DNA of 64,000 nucleotides, from NCBI GenBank assembly GCA_019636675.1, contig JAHBXC010000002.1, forward strand, positions 1 through 64,000. Direction: 5' to 3'. Shown in pieces: positions 32,834 through 41,873 of this stretch; position 1 is the stretch's first letter, and every line of letters begins with the position of its first letter. Under the pieces are notes generated by a model. It had not been told where the DNA came from, did no database searches, and was given only the letters and a program-made list of their open reading frames with translations. The translations under genes were made by a program, and so were the position numbers. Source of the DNA: Phycisphaeraceae bacterium (lineage in GTDB: Bacteria; Planctomycetota; Phycisphaerae; Phycisphaerales; UBA1924).

Positions 32834-34081
32834 ATGCTCGAGGCGCTCTCCGAATCGCACGCGATCGCGTTGATGGTCGTGGTGGCGCTCGCGCTCGCCG
32901 GAGGGGGGGCATTCGCGGCCCTATTCCGGGGCGCAAGGGCGCCGGGCGGCGCGATCGGGGCGGCGATCCTGGGCGGGTTGCTCGCCGGCGCCCTGCTGGG
33001 AGACACGGTGCTGGCGCGCGTCGCGCCGGATCTCGCGGAATCGCTCTGGACGGGCGGGCGCGCCGAGCGGCTCGCGTTCGAGGAGCGCGCGATCAGCGCC
33101 GAGCGAGAGGTGGCGGTGCTTCGCGCGACCGGCGTCACCGGGGTCGCGATCGACGAATACGCGCGAGAGGTCATGGCGCAGGTCGACCCCCTGCGCGACG
33201 CGCTGGTCATCGCACGGGCCGAGCGGGCCGGCTGGATCAACGCGCTGCTCGCGATCTTCGCGGCGGGCGCGCTCGCGATCTCGCCGCTGGCTGGGTGGCA
33301 AAGTCGCGCCCGCGCTCGTGAAAGGGCGGCGAATTCTCGCGAATGGATCGCGGGGGGCATCGGTTCGTTCCTGCTCGCGTCGGTGTTCGCGTATGTCTGT
33401 CTGACGGTGCTCACGAGCGCCGAGTTCGGCGCGCGTGCGGCCCTCGCGTGCGCCGCGGGTGTCGGTTGGCTCGCGCCGCTGCCCGAGCGCGCGCGGGTCG
33501 CGCCGCGCCGGGAGCGATCGAGCGCGTTGCTCGCCGGGGCGGCGGGGCTCCTGCCGGCGCTGGTCGCGTGCGTGTGGCTGCTGCCCGACCGGCGCTCGGG
33601 CGCGCTGGTCGTGGGCGTGCTGGCGATGAGTCTCGTCGTCGCGTCGGGCGGGGCGCTGGCGAGGCGCCGGAGGGCGCGTCGACTCGGCCGCGCGATCGCG
33701 CTGGGCGCGGTTGTCCCGGCGTTGGCGGCCCTCGCGTCGTCGCGCGTCGACTGGCTGGGCGTGGTCGAGAGCCCCGTGTTCTGGATCGCGCTCGTGGTGG
33801 CGGCGCTCGCGAGCTCCGACGGGCGCTGGTTCGGCGCGTTGCTCGGCTCGCGTTCGATCGTCCGAACGACGGCGATCGTGACGGCGGGCGTGGGCGTGCC
33901 GCAGATCGCGTTGCTGCTGCTCTTCGACGCCGGGGGGCCGATGCCCGGTTCGTTCCTGGCGGCGGGTCTGCTTGGCGCTCTGGTGGTGGAGTGCAGCGCC
34001 GGGCTCTACCGCTGGGCGATGCGCTGGTTCGTGCGCGAGGCAGCCCGCACCGAGCACAACGACAGCGCGGGCGGCCGATGA
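32834..34081 (+). CDS. Polytopic membrane protein of unknown function
   Basis: Not recognised. The 415-residue protein has about ten hydrophobic segments. After the first two (about 10-60) comes a soluble stretch (about 65-135, ERAISAEREVAVLRATGV) with heptad-like spacing, and the rest is alternating helices and short basic loops, some RRRRARRLGR-type. The region after helix 2 might reach the periplasm as a coiled coil. It lacks transporter or enzyme motifs visible by eye. The ATG follows the heptamer array by 14 bases and no Shine-Dalgarno is evident, so its expression could depend on the repeat. It converges on the amidohydrolase gene and shares a hairpin with it. Confidence 0.6.
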   Translation: MLEALSESHAIALMVVVALALAGGGAFAALFRGARAPGGAIGAAILGGLLAGALLGDTVLARVAPDLAESLWTGGRAERLAFEERAISAEREVAVLRATGVTGVAIDEYAREVMAQVDPLRDALVIARAERAGWINALLAIFAAGALAISPLAGWQSRARARERAANSREWIAGGIGSFLLASVFAYVCLTVLTSAEFGARAALACAAGVGWLAPLPERARVAPRRERSSALLAGAAGLLPALVACVWLLPDRRSGALVVGVLAMSLVVASGGALARRRRARRLGRAIALGAVVPALAALASSRVDWLGVVESPVFWIALVVAALASSDGRWFGALLGSRSIVRTTAIVTAGVGVPQIALLLLFDAGGPMPGSFLAAGLLGALVVECSAGLYRWAMRWFVREAARTEHNDSAGGR

Positions 34082-34093
34082 CCGCCCGCGCTG
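34063..34093. terminator. Hairpin between convergent genes
   Basis: CAGCGCGGGCGG (34063-34074) and CCGCCCGCGCTG (34082-34093) form a perfect 12-bp stem with a 7-base loop containing the TGA of the plus-strand membrane-protein gene. The minus-strand amidohydrolase gene ends 25 bases further on. It could end transcription in both directions, although no long T run is present. Confidence 0.55.
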
Positions 34094-34117
34094 GGGGTTC
34101 GTGGGGCGTTCTCGTTC

Positions 34118-35476
34118 TCAGTCTTTCCGCGGCGTGAGCCCGAGCTGGCGGTATTTCTCGCGGTACTTCTCGGCGAGCACGGTCTGCTTGTTTGAGAGGT
34201 CGATCTCGCGCCCGTCGACGAACGCGCGCCGGACCTGCGTCGACATCTCCATCGGGTTGCCGTCGGTGACGATGAGCGTCGCGGCCTTGCCCTTGTCGAT
34301 CGAGCCGACGCGGTCGCCAACGCCCAGCAGTTCGGCGGCGGAGAGCGTGATGCTGCGCAGCGCGACATCGGGCGAGAGGCCGTAGGCGACGGCGCTGGCG
34401 GCGTGGTAGGGCAGGTTGCGCTCGTTGCTGCTGCCCCCGGTCGTCGCGAGGCACCAGCGCACGCCGGCTTCCTCGAGGGCGCCGGGGAGCGTGAACGCCT
34501 CGTCGAAGGCGGCGTCGCTCCGGCGTGGCATGCGGTGCGTGCCGGTGATGATCACGCCGACATCGTGGCGTTTCAGCAGGTCCGTGCAGAGGTGCGCGTC
34601 GCGCCCGCCGAGGATGACCATCTTCAGGTTGCGCCCGGAGCCCCACGCGATCGCGGACCGGATCTGGTCGAGTTCCTGCGCGCTGATGTAGACGGTGCGT
34701 TCCCCGTTCAGCACCCCCGCGAGCGACTCGAAGCGGAGCGAGAAGGGCGTCGTCGCGTCGGCCTTGCGCGCGGCGAAATAGGCGTCGGCCTGGTTGAAGA
34801 GCTCGTCGATGCGCCGGACCGCCTCGCGGGACTCCTTGAGCTGGTCTTCCTCGCTGCGGTTCATCCACCACGCGGTGGTCGGGCGCACGTTGGGCCAGTT
34901 GATGACCAGCCCGGCGTCGGTCTCGATGCTCAGGTCCTGCCATGTCCAGCCGTCGGCGCGGATGACGCTCATCCGTCCCGGCACGGGCCCGCCCTGGGGC
35001 AGCACGCCGAAGGTCAGCACGCCGTTGGAGCGTGCGACGGGCAGGTGCCAGGTGTCGGGGTTGACGGCGACGGCGGCGCGGACCTCGGGCGTGACGCCCC
35101 CGGTCTCGTTGGTATCGACGGTCGCGCGGACCGAGCTGACCTCGGTCAGCCCCATCGTGGTGTTCGCGGCGACCATTCCCGGGTAGACATGCAGCCCCTT
35201 CATGTCGTGCACGGTCCACGCCTCACGCGTGCGCGGTCGCGCGTTGAGCTCGCGCATCGTGCCGAAGTCGTCGATGATTCCCTGTTTGATCAGGACGAAA
35301 CCGTTCTCGATCACGGGGCCCGAGACGGTGTGGAGGGTCGCGTTGGTGAGGACGACGGTCGTCGCCTGAGGCGGGGCCTTGAAGGTGAGGTCCTGCGCCG
35401 AAGCGACGGAGGCGAGCGCGAGGCCCGCGCCGAGGAGCGCCGCCGCCGTGGTCTTGAGGAGTGCAGTGGTGTTCAT
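34118..35476 (-). CDS. Exported amidohydrolase-like protein lacking the HxH motif
   Basis: A 452-residue protein with a signal peptide (about residues 1-27, ending ASAQ) and an amidohydrolase-superfamily body. The beta-sandwich start (VVLTNATLHTVSGPVIENGFVLIKQG) and the end (LGVGDRVGSIDKGKAATLIVTDGNP) are typical. Where active members read PGLIDxHxH, this one reads YPGMVAANTTMG, so the first metal-binding pair is missing. Some later histidines remain, such as GTHRMP. It may be catalytically inactive or use a different site. It sits 28 bases after the stop of the larger amidohydrolase gene in the same direction, so the pair is probably an operon and may form a complex. Confidence 0.8.
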   Translation of the reverse strand: MNTTALLKTTAAALLGAGLALASVASAQDLTFKAPPQATTVVLTNATLHTVSGPVIENGFVLIKQGIIDDFGTMRELNARPRTREAWTVHDMKGLHVYPGMVAANTTMGLTEVSSVRATVDTNETGGVTPEVRAAVAVNPDTWHLPVARSNGVLTFGVLPQGGPVPGRMSVIRADGWTWQDLSIETDAGLVINWPNVRPTTAWWMNRSEEDQLKESREAVRRIDELFNQADAYFAARKADATTPFSLRFESLAGVLNGERTVYISAQELDQIRSAIAWGSGRNLKMVILGGRDAHLCTDLLKRHDVGVIITGTHRMPRRSDAAFDEAFTLPGALEEAGVRWCLATTGGSSNERNLPYHAASAVAYGLSPDVALRSITLSAAELLGVGDRVGSIDKGKAATLIVTDGNPMEMSTQVRRAFVDGREIDLSNKQTVLAEKYREKYRQLGLTPRKD

Positions 35477-35504
35477 GGGTTCTCTCGCGTGGTGGCGGGG
35501 CGGA

Positions 35505-38500
35505 TCAGTGATTGTGGCCGGCGTGGAGGTCGAGCACGCCGCACTCGCCGCAGCGATGGGCGGTGGGGTCGCCGCCGGAGCGGATGATGGAGAGGTAGGT
35601 CTCGCGCAGCAGGTCGAGCGTGCGCTGGTCGTAGACCAGGTCGAGAGCGGGCTCGTCCTGTTTCTCGGGCGCGTCGTCGTCCTTCTTCTCGGCGGCGGGC
35701 TTCTTCGCGTTCTCGGCGAGGATGCGCTGGAGCAGCCGGTCGCGGAGCTGCGCGTCGCGCTGGCGGGTCTCGCGGTCCTTCGCGAGCGAGAAGTACTCGC
35801 GCCCGTCGATCCAGGTCGCTTCGCATCGCGAGAAGGTCGAGAGCGGGTCGCCCGACCAGACGACGAAATCGGCGTCCTTGCCGGCTTCGAGCGAGCCGGT
35901 GATCTTGTCGATGCCGAGCTGGATCGCCGGGTTGATGGTGACGAACTTCAGGGCCTCGGCCGGGGCGACGCCGCCGTACTTCACGGCCTTGGCGGCCTCG
36001 ATGTTCATGCGGCGCGCCAGCTCGTCGTTGTCGGAGTTGAAGGACACGTTCACGCCGACCTCGTGCATGATCGCGCCGTTCTCGGGGATCGCGTCGATGA
36101 CCTCCATCTTGAAGGCCCACCAGTCGCTGAACGCCGACGCGCCGATCGCGGATTCCTTGATCGCCTCGGCGACCTTGTAGCCCTCGAGCACATGCTGGAA
36201 GGTGCCGATCCTGAAGCCGAAGTCCTTCGCGACCTTCGCCAGCATGAAGATCTCGTCCTGCCGGTAGGAGTGGCAGTGCACGAGCCGGTCGCCCTCGAGG
36301 ATCTCGACGAGCGCGTCGAGCTGGAGGTCGCGCCGGACGGGGAGGCCCGTGTTCGCGCTGCGCCGCGCGGCGTAGTCGCGGGCCGCGTGGAACTTATCGC
36401 GCAGGTAGGTCTCGACGCCCATGCGCGTCTGGGGGTAGCGGGTGCGGTCGCTCTCCCAGTTCGACTGCTTCACGTTCTCGCCCAGCGCGAACTTGATTCC
36501 GGGCTTGGCGCCCTGGATCAGCATGTCGTCGGGGTGTCTGGCGCCCCAGCGCAGCTTCACGATGGAGTTCTGCCCCCCGATGGTGTTTGCCGAGCCGTGG
36601 AGCTGGTTGGCGGCGGTCAGGCCGCCGGCCATCTGGCGGTAAAAGTTGATCGCGTCGGGGTCGATGACATCGGCGATGCGCACCTCGGAGGTCGCGGAGT
36701 GCGTGCCCTCGTTCACCCCGCCGCTGATGCCGGTGTGGGAGTGCGCGTCGATGAGCCCGGGCGTGATGTGCTTGCCCTTGACCTCGATGCGTTCGACGCC
36801 GGAGGGGATGTTGCGGAACGCGCGATCGTCGCCGCGTCCGACGCCGACGATCTTGCCGTTGCGCACGAGCAGCGAACCGTTCTCGATGACGCCCGCGGGC
36901 CCGGAGGTCCAGATCGTCGCGCCCGTGAGCAGCACATCGCGCTGCGCCGGGACCTCGGGCATGGCGTAGGCGCCGAAGGGGTATCCGAAGGAGGGCATGT
37001 CGTCGGCGACGCCCTTCTTGGGCTCGGCGTTCTTTTTCGCCGCGGGGTCCTTGGCCTCGCCCGGGACGCGCGTGAGCGTCATCGGGAGGGGCATCGAGTC
37101 CATGCGCAGGTGCATGGTGTCGCCCTCGACGACGCCGTCGACGACCACGGTGCGGACGTCGGGGTCGGTCTTCGAGAGTTTCTCCTCGCGCATGTCGAGG
37201 TCGAGGAGGAAGCTGACGCGGTTCTCGCGCCGCGTGATGTTGCGCGCCGTGCCGTCGACGGGCTTCATGCCCGGGATGGGCGCTTTCGCCGTGAACTTGC
37301 CCTTCTTCGCGTCGTCGGAGAGCGTCAGGGAGATGACGGCCTCGCCGGCGCGGGACATCACCCACTCGGCGTCGATGCTCTCGGCCTTGGCGGCGTTGAT
37401 CTCGTGGCGACGCCCGTCGACCCAGACATCGCGGAGGGTCGACTTCGTGTCGAACAGGTCGCCGTCGACGACGACGAGGTTGGCGTGGTAGCCCGGCGCG
37501 ATGCGTCCGACCTTGCCGGCGACTCCCAGGATCTCGGCCGGCGTGACGGTGAGCGCCGCGAGGGCGGCGTCCTTGCTCAGCCCGCGCTCGACGGCGCTTG
37601 CCAGATTCTTGCGGAAGTCGTTGCGGTTGCGCAGGCGGTCGGTGGTGAGCGCGAAGGTCACCCCGGCGTCGAGGAGCCGGCGCGGGTTGGTCGGCGCCTG
37701 ATCCCAGTACAGGAGCGTGTTGAGGTCCGTCGCTTCCTGATCGGCGTGGGACGAGATCTTCGGCGCGTCGGGGAAGTTGATGGGGACGATCAGCGGCGTG
37801 TTGAGGGCGGCGATCGCGTCGAGTCTGCGGAACTCGCCGCCGGCGCCGGCGATGATCGCCCTGCGATCGAACTCTCGCGCGATCTTGTGGGCGCGGAGCG
37901 CTTCGAGCTCGTTGTTGACAGGGAAGAAGAGGGGCCGGCTTTCTTTCATGCCGCGGACCAGCGCGTCGAGCGCGTCGGCCGGGGCGGGGCGCGTGCGAGA
38001 GCCGGTGTCTTTGGAGAAGTGCGTGAGGTCGGCGTCGCGCCACTGCGCGTCGAGCAGTGTCTGGCGGATAAGGGCGATCGCGCCCATCTGCGACCCGGGG
38101 TAGGTGCGCGCGCCCCAGCCCGAGGATTCGAGCGCGACGGTGTCGAAGGCGTGATCGACGAGCGCCTGGCGGGAGGACTCGCCCATCGCCGGATCGTCTG
38201 AGAGGGAGACGACGGCGCCGGTCCCCCGGAACACGCCGCCCTTGGGGACGATCGCGGCTGTGGTGAAGCCCAGACGGCGCAGCGCCTCGCGCGTGCGCGC
38301 GTCGACGCCGACGCCTTGCAGCGCCGAGCGTTGCGGGAGGACCTTGTCGTTCCAGTGACGACCCGGCGCGTTCCTGTCGGGCGCCGGCGCGTCGACAGGC
38401 AGGTGCGCCTCGACGAGCCCGGGGTAGATGGTGAGCCCGTCGCACTTCCACTCGCGTGCGCCGTCGGGGACGGCGCCGCCGGCGCGCACCGAGACGATCA

Positions 38501-38708
38501 CTCCGTCACGGATGACGATCGTGGCGTTCTCGATGGTGCGGCCCGGCTCGGGGACGAGCGTGGCGCCGGTGAGGGCGTGCCACCCGGCGTCGAGGGCGAG
38601 GGGCCCGTTGGTGGGCGCTGGCTGCGCGAGCGCGTGAGTCGCGGCGCCCGACGCAAGAAGGATCGCGGCGGTGCGCGAGGGGAGGCGAGAGGTTCTGGGT
38701 CGTTGCAT
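35505..38708 (-). CDS. Exported double amidohydrolase fusion
   Basis: A 1067-residue exported protein (signal peptide at residues 1-28) with two amidohydrolase units. Unit 1 (about 40-460) has the frame but a degraded metal site, YPGLVEAHLPV with one histidine. A linker (about 460-620) holds a beta-rich region, RRENRVSFLLDLDMREEKL. Unit 2 (about 625-1000) keeps ITPGLIDAHSHTGISGG, HCHSYRQDEI, GTFQHVLEGYK and the late GSLEAGKDADFVVWSGDP, so it should be metal-dependent and active. The C-terminus RCGECG...HAGHNH is Cys/His-rich. Substrates of such imidazolonepropionase/dipeptidase-like proteins cannot be told from sequence. It precedes the single-unit paralogue. Confidence 0.83.
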   Translation of the reverse strand: MQRPRTSRLPSRTAAILLASGAATHALAQPAPTNGPLALDAGWHALTGATLVPEPGRTIENATIVIRDGVIVSVRAGGAVPDGAREWKCDGLTIYPGLVEAHLPVDAPAPDRNAPGRHWNDKVLPQRSALQGVGVDARTREALRRLGFTTAAIVPKGGVFRGTGAVVSLSDDPAMGESSRQALVDHAFDTVALESSGWGARTYPGSQMGAIALIRQTLLDAQWRDADLTHFSKDTGSRTRPAPADALDALVRGMKESRPLFFPVNNELEALRAHKIAREFDRRAIIAGAGGEFRRLDAIAALNTPLIVPINFPDAPKISSHADQEATDLNTLLYWDQAPTNPRRLLDAGVTFALTTDRLRNRNDFRKNLASAVERGLSKDAALAALTVTPAEILGVAGKVGRIAPGYHANLVVVDGDLFDTKSTLRDVWVDGRRHEINAAKAESIDAEWVMSRAGEAVISLTLSDDAKKGKFTAKAPIPGMKPVDGTARNITRRENRVSFLLDLDMREEKLSKTDPDVRTVVVDGVVEGDTMHLRMDSMPLPMTLTRVPGEAKDPAAKKNAEPKKGVADDMPSFGYPFGAYAMPEVPAQRDVLLTGATIWTSGPAGVIENGSLLVRNGKIVGVGRGDDRAFRNIPSGVERIEVKGKHITPGLIDAHSHTGISGGVNEGTHSATSEVRIADVIDPDAINFYRQMAGGLTAANQLHGSANTIGGQNSIVKLRWGARHPDDMLIQGAKPGIKFALGENVKQSNWESDRTRYPQTRMGVETYLRDKFHAARDYAARRSANTGLPVRRDLQLDALVEILEGDRLVHCHSYRQDEIFMLAKVAKDFGFRIGTFQHVLEGYKVAEAIKESAIGASAFSDWWAFKMEVIDAIPENGAIMHEVGVNVSFNSDNDELARRMNIEAAKAVKYGGVAPAEALKFVTINPAIQLGIDKITGSLEAGKDADFVVWSGDPLSTFSRCEATWIDGREYFSLAKDRETRQRDAQLRDRLLQRILAENAKKPAAEKKDDDAPEKQDEPALDLVYDQRTLDLLRETYLSIIRSGGDPTAHRCGECGVLDLHAGHNH

Positions 38709-38783
38709 GATCGCGAATGTACCGCGGCTTCATCGCCGGGGTGCAGACCGGGGTGGTCCGGTAACTCCCCCGTTCGCGTGATG

Positions 38784-38824
38784 GAAAAACAACATGGCCG
38801 CGTCGGACGGGGTCCGACGCGGCC
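38784..38824 (-). terminator. Intrinsic terminator after PDZ gene
   Basis: GGCCGCGTCGGAC (38796-38808), loop GGG, GTCCGACGCGGCC (38812-38824) is a perfect 13-bp stem. On the minus strand it is followed by ATGTTGTTTTTCC (38795-38783). It should end the sigma/anti-sigma/PDZ transcript before the amidohydrolase operon. Confidence 0.85.
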
Positions 38825-38941
38825 TGTGTGCAGAAGAACGGGCGTTTTCCGGGCTGCTGCGTTCGTGGGTCAGAGGAGAAGCTTCGGTCAGGAAGCACGG
38901 GATCTGACGCACGGGCCCGGGGACGGGTTCCCGCCCGGGTT

Positions 38942-40324
38942 TCAGTTCCCCCGGTTCTCGGCGATCCGCTCGAGGAGGCGCTCGATGCGCTCCATCCGCT
39001 GCTCGAGGGCGCGCAGCCGGGCGTCTTCGGGGGCGGCAGGGGGGGCGACCGCCGGGGCGGGTCGTGCGGGCTGCGCCGGGCCGGCGGCGGGCGCCGGGGG
39101 CGCCGGGGGCGCAGGGAATGCCGGGGTGGAAGGAACGATCACGACATCGCGTGAGTCGTCGCGACCCATGAAGCGGATCTCTGGCAGGGCGCGCAGCTCG
39201 CGCTGGATGTCGACCTCGCCGAGCGCTCGCTGGAGATCGCTCATGGCGCGCTCGATCTGCTCGTTGATGTTCATGCTCTGCAGCTCGCGCACGACGGCCT
39301 CGTACGCCTTGCGCGCCTCGTCGAGCGAGCCGTCCTGCGAGAACTTCTGTTCAAGGTTCTGGCGCACCTCGGCCATGCGCTTGGTCATCGTCTCCTGCAT
39401 CTCTGCGAGGCGCTGCTGATTCTGTGCGCCGACCTCGCGGACGCGCATCAGGGCCTCTTCGAGGCGCTGGCGCTGCTCGGCGCTCAGCTGTGTCTCGACG
39501 CGCCACTGGCCCGGCTGGCCTTCGACGCGCCCGAAGGTCTGGGCGGGGGCGCCCATGGTCCAGGTGACCTCGGCCTCGGTCTGCGGGACGCTCTGAACCC
39601 TGAGGACCATCTCTTTCCCGCCGCGCAGGACGGTGATGGAGACCGGCTCCTCGCCCTTGGCGTGCAGGGCCTCGCGCAGGCGAATGGTGTTGGCCGGGGG
39701 CTGGCCTTCGATCTTCGTGATGATGTCGAAGCGCTGGACGCCGGCCTTCGCCGCCGGCATGCCCTCGGTCACGGTGTTGACCACGATGACATTCTCGGGG
39801 CTGAGGTTGAACTGCGCCGCGAGGGACTCGTGCAGGTCGGTGGTGGTGATGCCGATGACGCGTCGCCCGGGCTCGAGCGTGGCGAAACCCTGCGCGGTGG
39901 TCGAGCCGGTCGCGCCCCCGGCGCCGGACGCGCGGCCGCCTGTCCTCGCGATCGCCGGACGGCGCGCTTCGACGCCGGACGCGCTGCCCGGCGGGGGCGG
40001 GGGCGCCGGCGTCGCGACCTCCCAGCGGAACGGGATGGACGCTTCCTGTCGCCCGCCCGGCGCGAAGAGCAGGATGTGGTCTTTCTCGATCTTCCCGGTG
40101 TGGCGCGGCGCGTCCTTGCCATCGATCTTGATCGAGAGCACCTCGTTGTTCTCGAGGGTGATCTCGAAGGTGCGCGTGCCGTCTTTGGTCACGACCTTCG
40201 AGCGGTTCTTCTCGACGGGGGACACGACGACGACTCGATCTTCGGAGACAAACGCGCCTCGCTGCTGGGCGGTCGCCTGCGCTCCGGCGGCGAGTATCGC
40301 GGCGAGGAGGATGGTGTATCTCAT
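38942..40324 (-). CDS. Exported PDZ-domain coiled-coil protein
   Basis: A 460-residue exported protein: signal peptide (residues 1-20, ending TAQQ), a beta-rich region (about 25-105), Pro/Gly-rich linker (about 105-150), one PDZ domain (about 160-250: LHESLAAQFNLSPENVIVVNTVTEGMPAAKAG, RFDIITKIEGQPPAN), a long coiled coil (about 285-380, QQRLAEMQETMTKRMAEVR) and a Pro/Ala linker ending in a second short coiled coil. No protease triad is visible, so it is an adaptor or sensor, not a DegS/HtrA enzyme. It lies behind the ECF sigma and anti-sigma-like genes, 118 bases from the latter, suggesting an envelope-stress role. Confidence 0.78.
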   Translation of the reverse strand: MRYTILLAAILAAGAQATAQQRGAFVSEDRVVVVSPVEKNRSKVVTKDGTRTFEITLENNEVLSIKIDGKDAPRHTGKIEKDHILLFAPGGRQEASIPFRWEVATPAPPPPPGSASGVEARRPAIARTGGRASGAGGATGSTTAQGFATLEPGRRVIGITTTDLHESLAAQFNLSPENVIVVNTVTEGMPAAKAGVQRFDIITKIEGQPPANTIRLREALHAKGEEPVSITVLRGGKEMVLRVQSVPQTEAEVTWTMGAPAQTFGRVEGQPGQWRVETQLSAEQRQRLEEALMRVREVGAQNQQRLAEMQETMTKRMAEVRQNLEQKFSQDGSLDEARKAYEAVVRELQSMNINEQIERAMSDLQRALGEVDIQRELRALPEIRFMGRDDSRDVVIVPSTPAFPAPPAPPAPAAGPAQPARPAPAVAPPAAPEDARLRALEQRMERIERLLERIAENRGN

Positions 40325-40442
40325 GCTTGGTCACTCCGGGGCTCGGCCTTCGTGGGCCGGCGTGTTTCAGTGGTGGGTGGGCGTGTTCTTCGGGAGACAG
40401 GACGCGCGACGCCCTCGGAGCAGTCGCGGTTCGGCAAAACGC

Positions 40443-41093
40443 TCAGAGCGGCTCGCCCTCGACCGCAGACGAGGCGCGCCAGTTCACGGGCACCGGCACG
40501 ACCTGCCCGGCGTCGTTCTGGCCGAGTTCGTAGAAGTTGTCGACGATCATGCGCTCGACGAGCGGGCGCACGAAGGTGATCTCGGAGCGCCCGTCCTGGG
40601 TCCGCATCGTCTCGAGCATCACCATGGGCATCTCACCCACGACTCGCCCGCCTTCGCGCCCCTGCGTGAGGTACATCTGCAGGAGCTGGTCGGGCGTGAG
40701 CGCGTTGGCCGCGACGAGCCCGGCGTTCGACGCGCCGGGCGCCTGCTGGCGCGTGCCCTGCGCGAAGTTGCCGGCCCAGGCGAGCACGATCACCGCCGCG
40801 GCCAGCCACCCGCCCCAGACGCGCACACGATCGCTCCACGAGCGCTCGAACTCGGCGCGCGGGTCGGGCAGGTCCACGAGCTCGGCGACGGTGAGCGCGT
40901 CGTCGACGGCGCGCTGCAGCGCGTTCTGGGATCGCTGCGCTTCTGCCAGCCGGGCCCACACCCCGGCGTCGGACTGGGCGAAGGCGTCGAGCTCGGCCCA
41001 GTCGGCGGCGGTGGCCTCGGCGTCGACGACGCGGTTGATCAGGATCTCTTCGCGCGCCGCGTCGGGGTTCGGGATGTTGGCGTGGTCGTGCAT
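40443..41093 (-). CDS. Anti-sigma-factor-like membrane protein
   Basis: A 216-residue protein with a helical cytoplasmic N-terminus (about 1-85), one transmembrane helix (about 92-110, VWGGWLAAAVIVLAWAG) and a periplasmic domain of about 100 residues. This layout, and its position 8 bases after an ECF sigma gene, match membrane anti-sigma factors. No zinc-binding HxxxCxxC motif is present, so it is not a classical ZAS protein. No enzyme motif is seen. The assignment rests on topology and context. Confidence 0.65.
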   Translation of the reverse strand: MHDHANIPNPDAAREEILINRVVDAEATAADWAELDAFAQSDAGVWARLAEAQRSQNALQRAVDDALTVAELVDLPDPRAEFERSWSDRVRVWGGWLAAAVIVLAWAGNFAQGTRQQAPGASNAGLVAANALTPDQLLQMYLTQGREGGRVVGEMPMVMLETMRTQDGRSEITFVRPLVERMIVDNFYELGQNDAGQVVPVPVNWRASSAVEGEPL

Positions 41094-41101
41094 GATTCGT
41101 C

Positions 41102-41686
41102 TCACTCTCTCGTCGCGCCGGCGCCGGGCGCGCGTTCCAGCTCCTCGCGAACCATCCGGCGGGCTCGCGCGAGTCGTGTCTCGATCGTCGTGACGGGGAC
41201 GCCCATCAGGTCGGCGATCTGTTTGTACGACATGCCGCGCACGCAGCGCAGCAGCAGGGGCTCGCGATACTCGTCGGGGAGGCGGTTGACCGCGTCCATC
41301 GCGCGCCGGGACTCCTCCGCGTGCGTCGTCCCCTCGGTCGAAAGGCCCGGCTCGCCCGTGACGATGGGGGAGCAGGCGTCGTCGGGGTCGGCCCCGGTGG
41401 GGCGCACGAGGCGCGTGCGCGTCGTGTGCTTGCGTCCGGCGGTTCTCGCGGTGTTGATCGCGATGGCGCGCATCCAGGGCTTGAGCGTCGACGGGTCGCG
41501 CACCTCCCCGATGCGTTTCACGACCCGCACCGCGACGTCCTGGAGCAGGTCTTCCAACTCCGCGGAGCGCGGTTTGTGCGCAAGGATGATCGCGGCGATC
41601 CAGCGCCGGTTCACTTCCCACAGCGCCCTCAGGGCCTGGGGGTCTCCCGAGATGGCGCGCTCGGCGTTGGTGTGTCCGTCGGTCAC
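41102..41686 (-). CDS. ECF-type RNA polymerase sigma factor
   Basis: A 194-residue extracytoplasmic-function sigma factor. Region 2 (about 20-90) includes ELEDLLQDVAVRVVKRIGEV and PSTLKPWMRAIAINTARTAGRK, and region 4 (about 130-180) includes AVNRLPDEYREPLLLRCVRGMSYKQIADLMGVPVTTIETRLARARR-type residues in the usual order. It directs transcription of a small regulon, held in check by the adjacent anti-sigma-like protein. GTG at 41686 was chosen because upstream in-frame sequence loses the family pattern. It diverges from tatC. Confidence 0.9.
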   Translation of the reverse strand: MTDGHTNAERAISGDPQALRALWEVNRRWIAAIILAHKPRSAELEDLLQDVAVRVVKRIGEVRDPSTLKPWMRAIAINTARTAGRKHTTRTRLVRPTGADPDDACSPIVTGEPGLSTEGTTHAEESRRAMDAVNRLPDEYREPLLLRCVRGMSYKQIADLMGVPVTTIETRLARARRMVREELERAPGAGATRE

Positions 41687-41873
41687 GCGTCGTTCCTGTG
41701 TCCCTCTCACACCCTGACGCGCCGGGGAGGGCTCCCTGTCGGGGGTCAGACGGGTTTCTCGCGTCCCGGTTCTTTGGGGGTTCGCCCGCCCCGATGTCGC
41801 GACCCCACCCCGATAGCTCCCGGGCCGGGCAGGCAGGTGGCCGTATGCTTCGGGCCACCCGGACCCCGGCCCC

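Noticed and set aside
35379..38201. 940-codon plus-strand open frame opposite the amidohydrolases
   Set aside because: Low-complexity Val/Asp/Gly/Arg translation typical of the complement of a real GC-rich gene.
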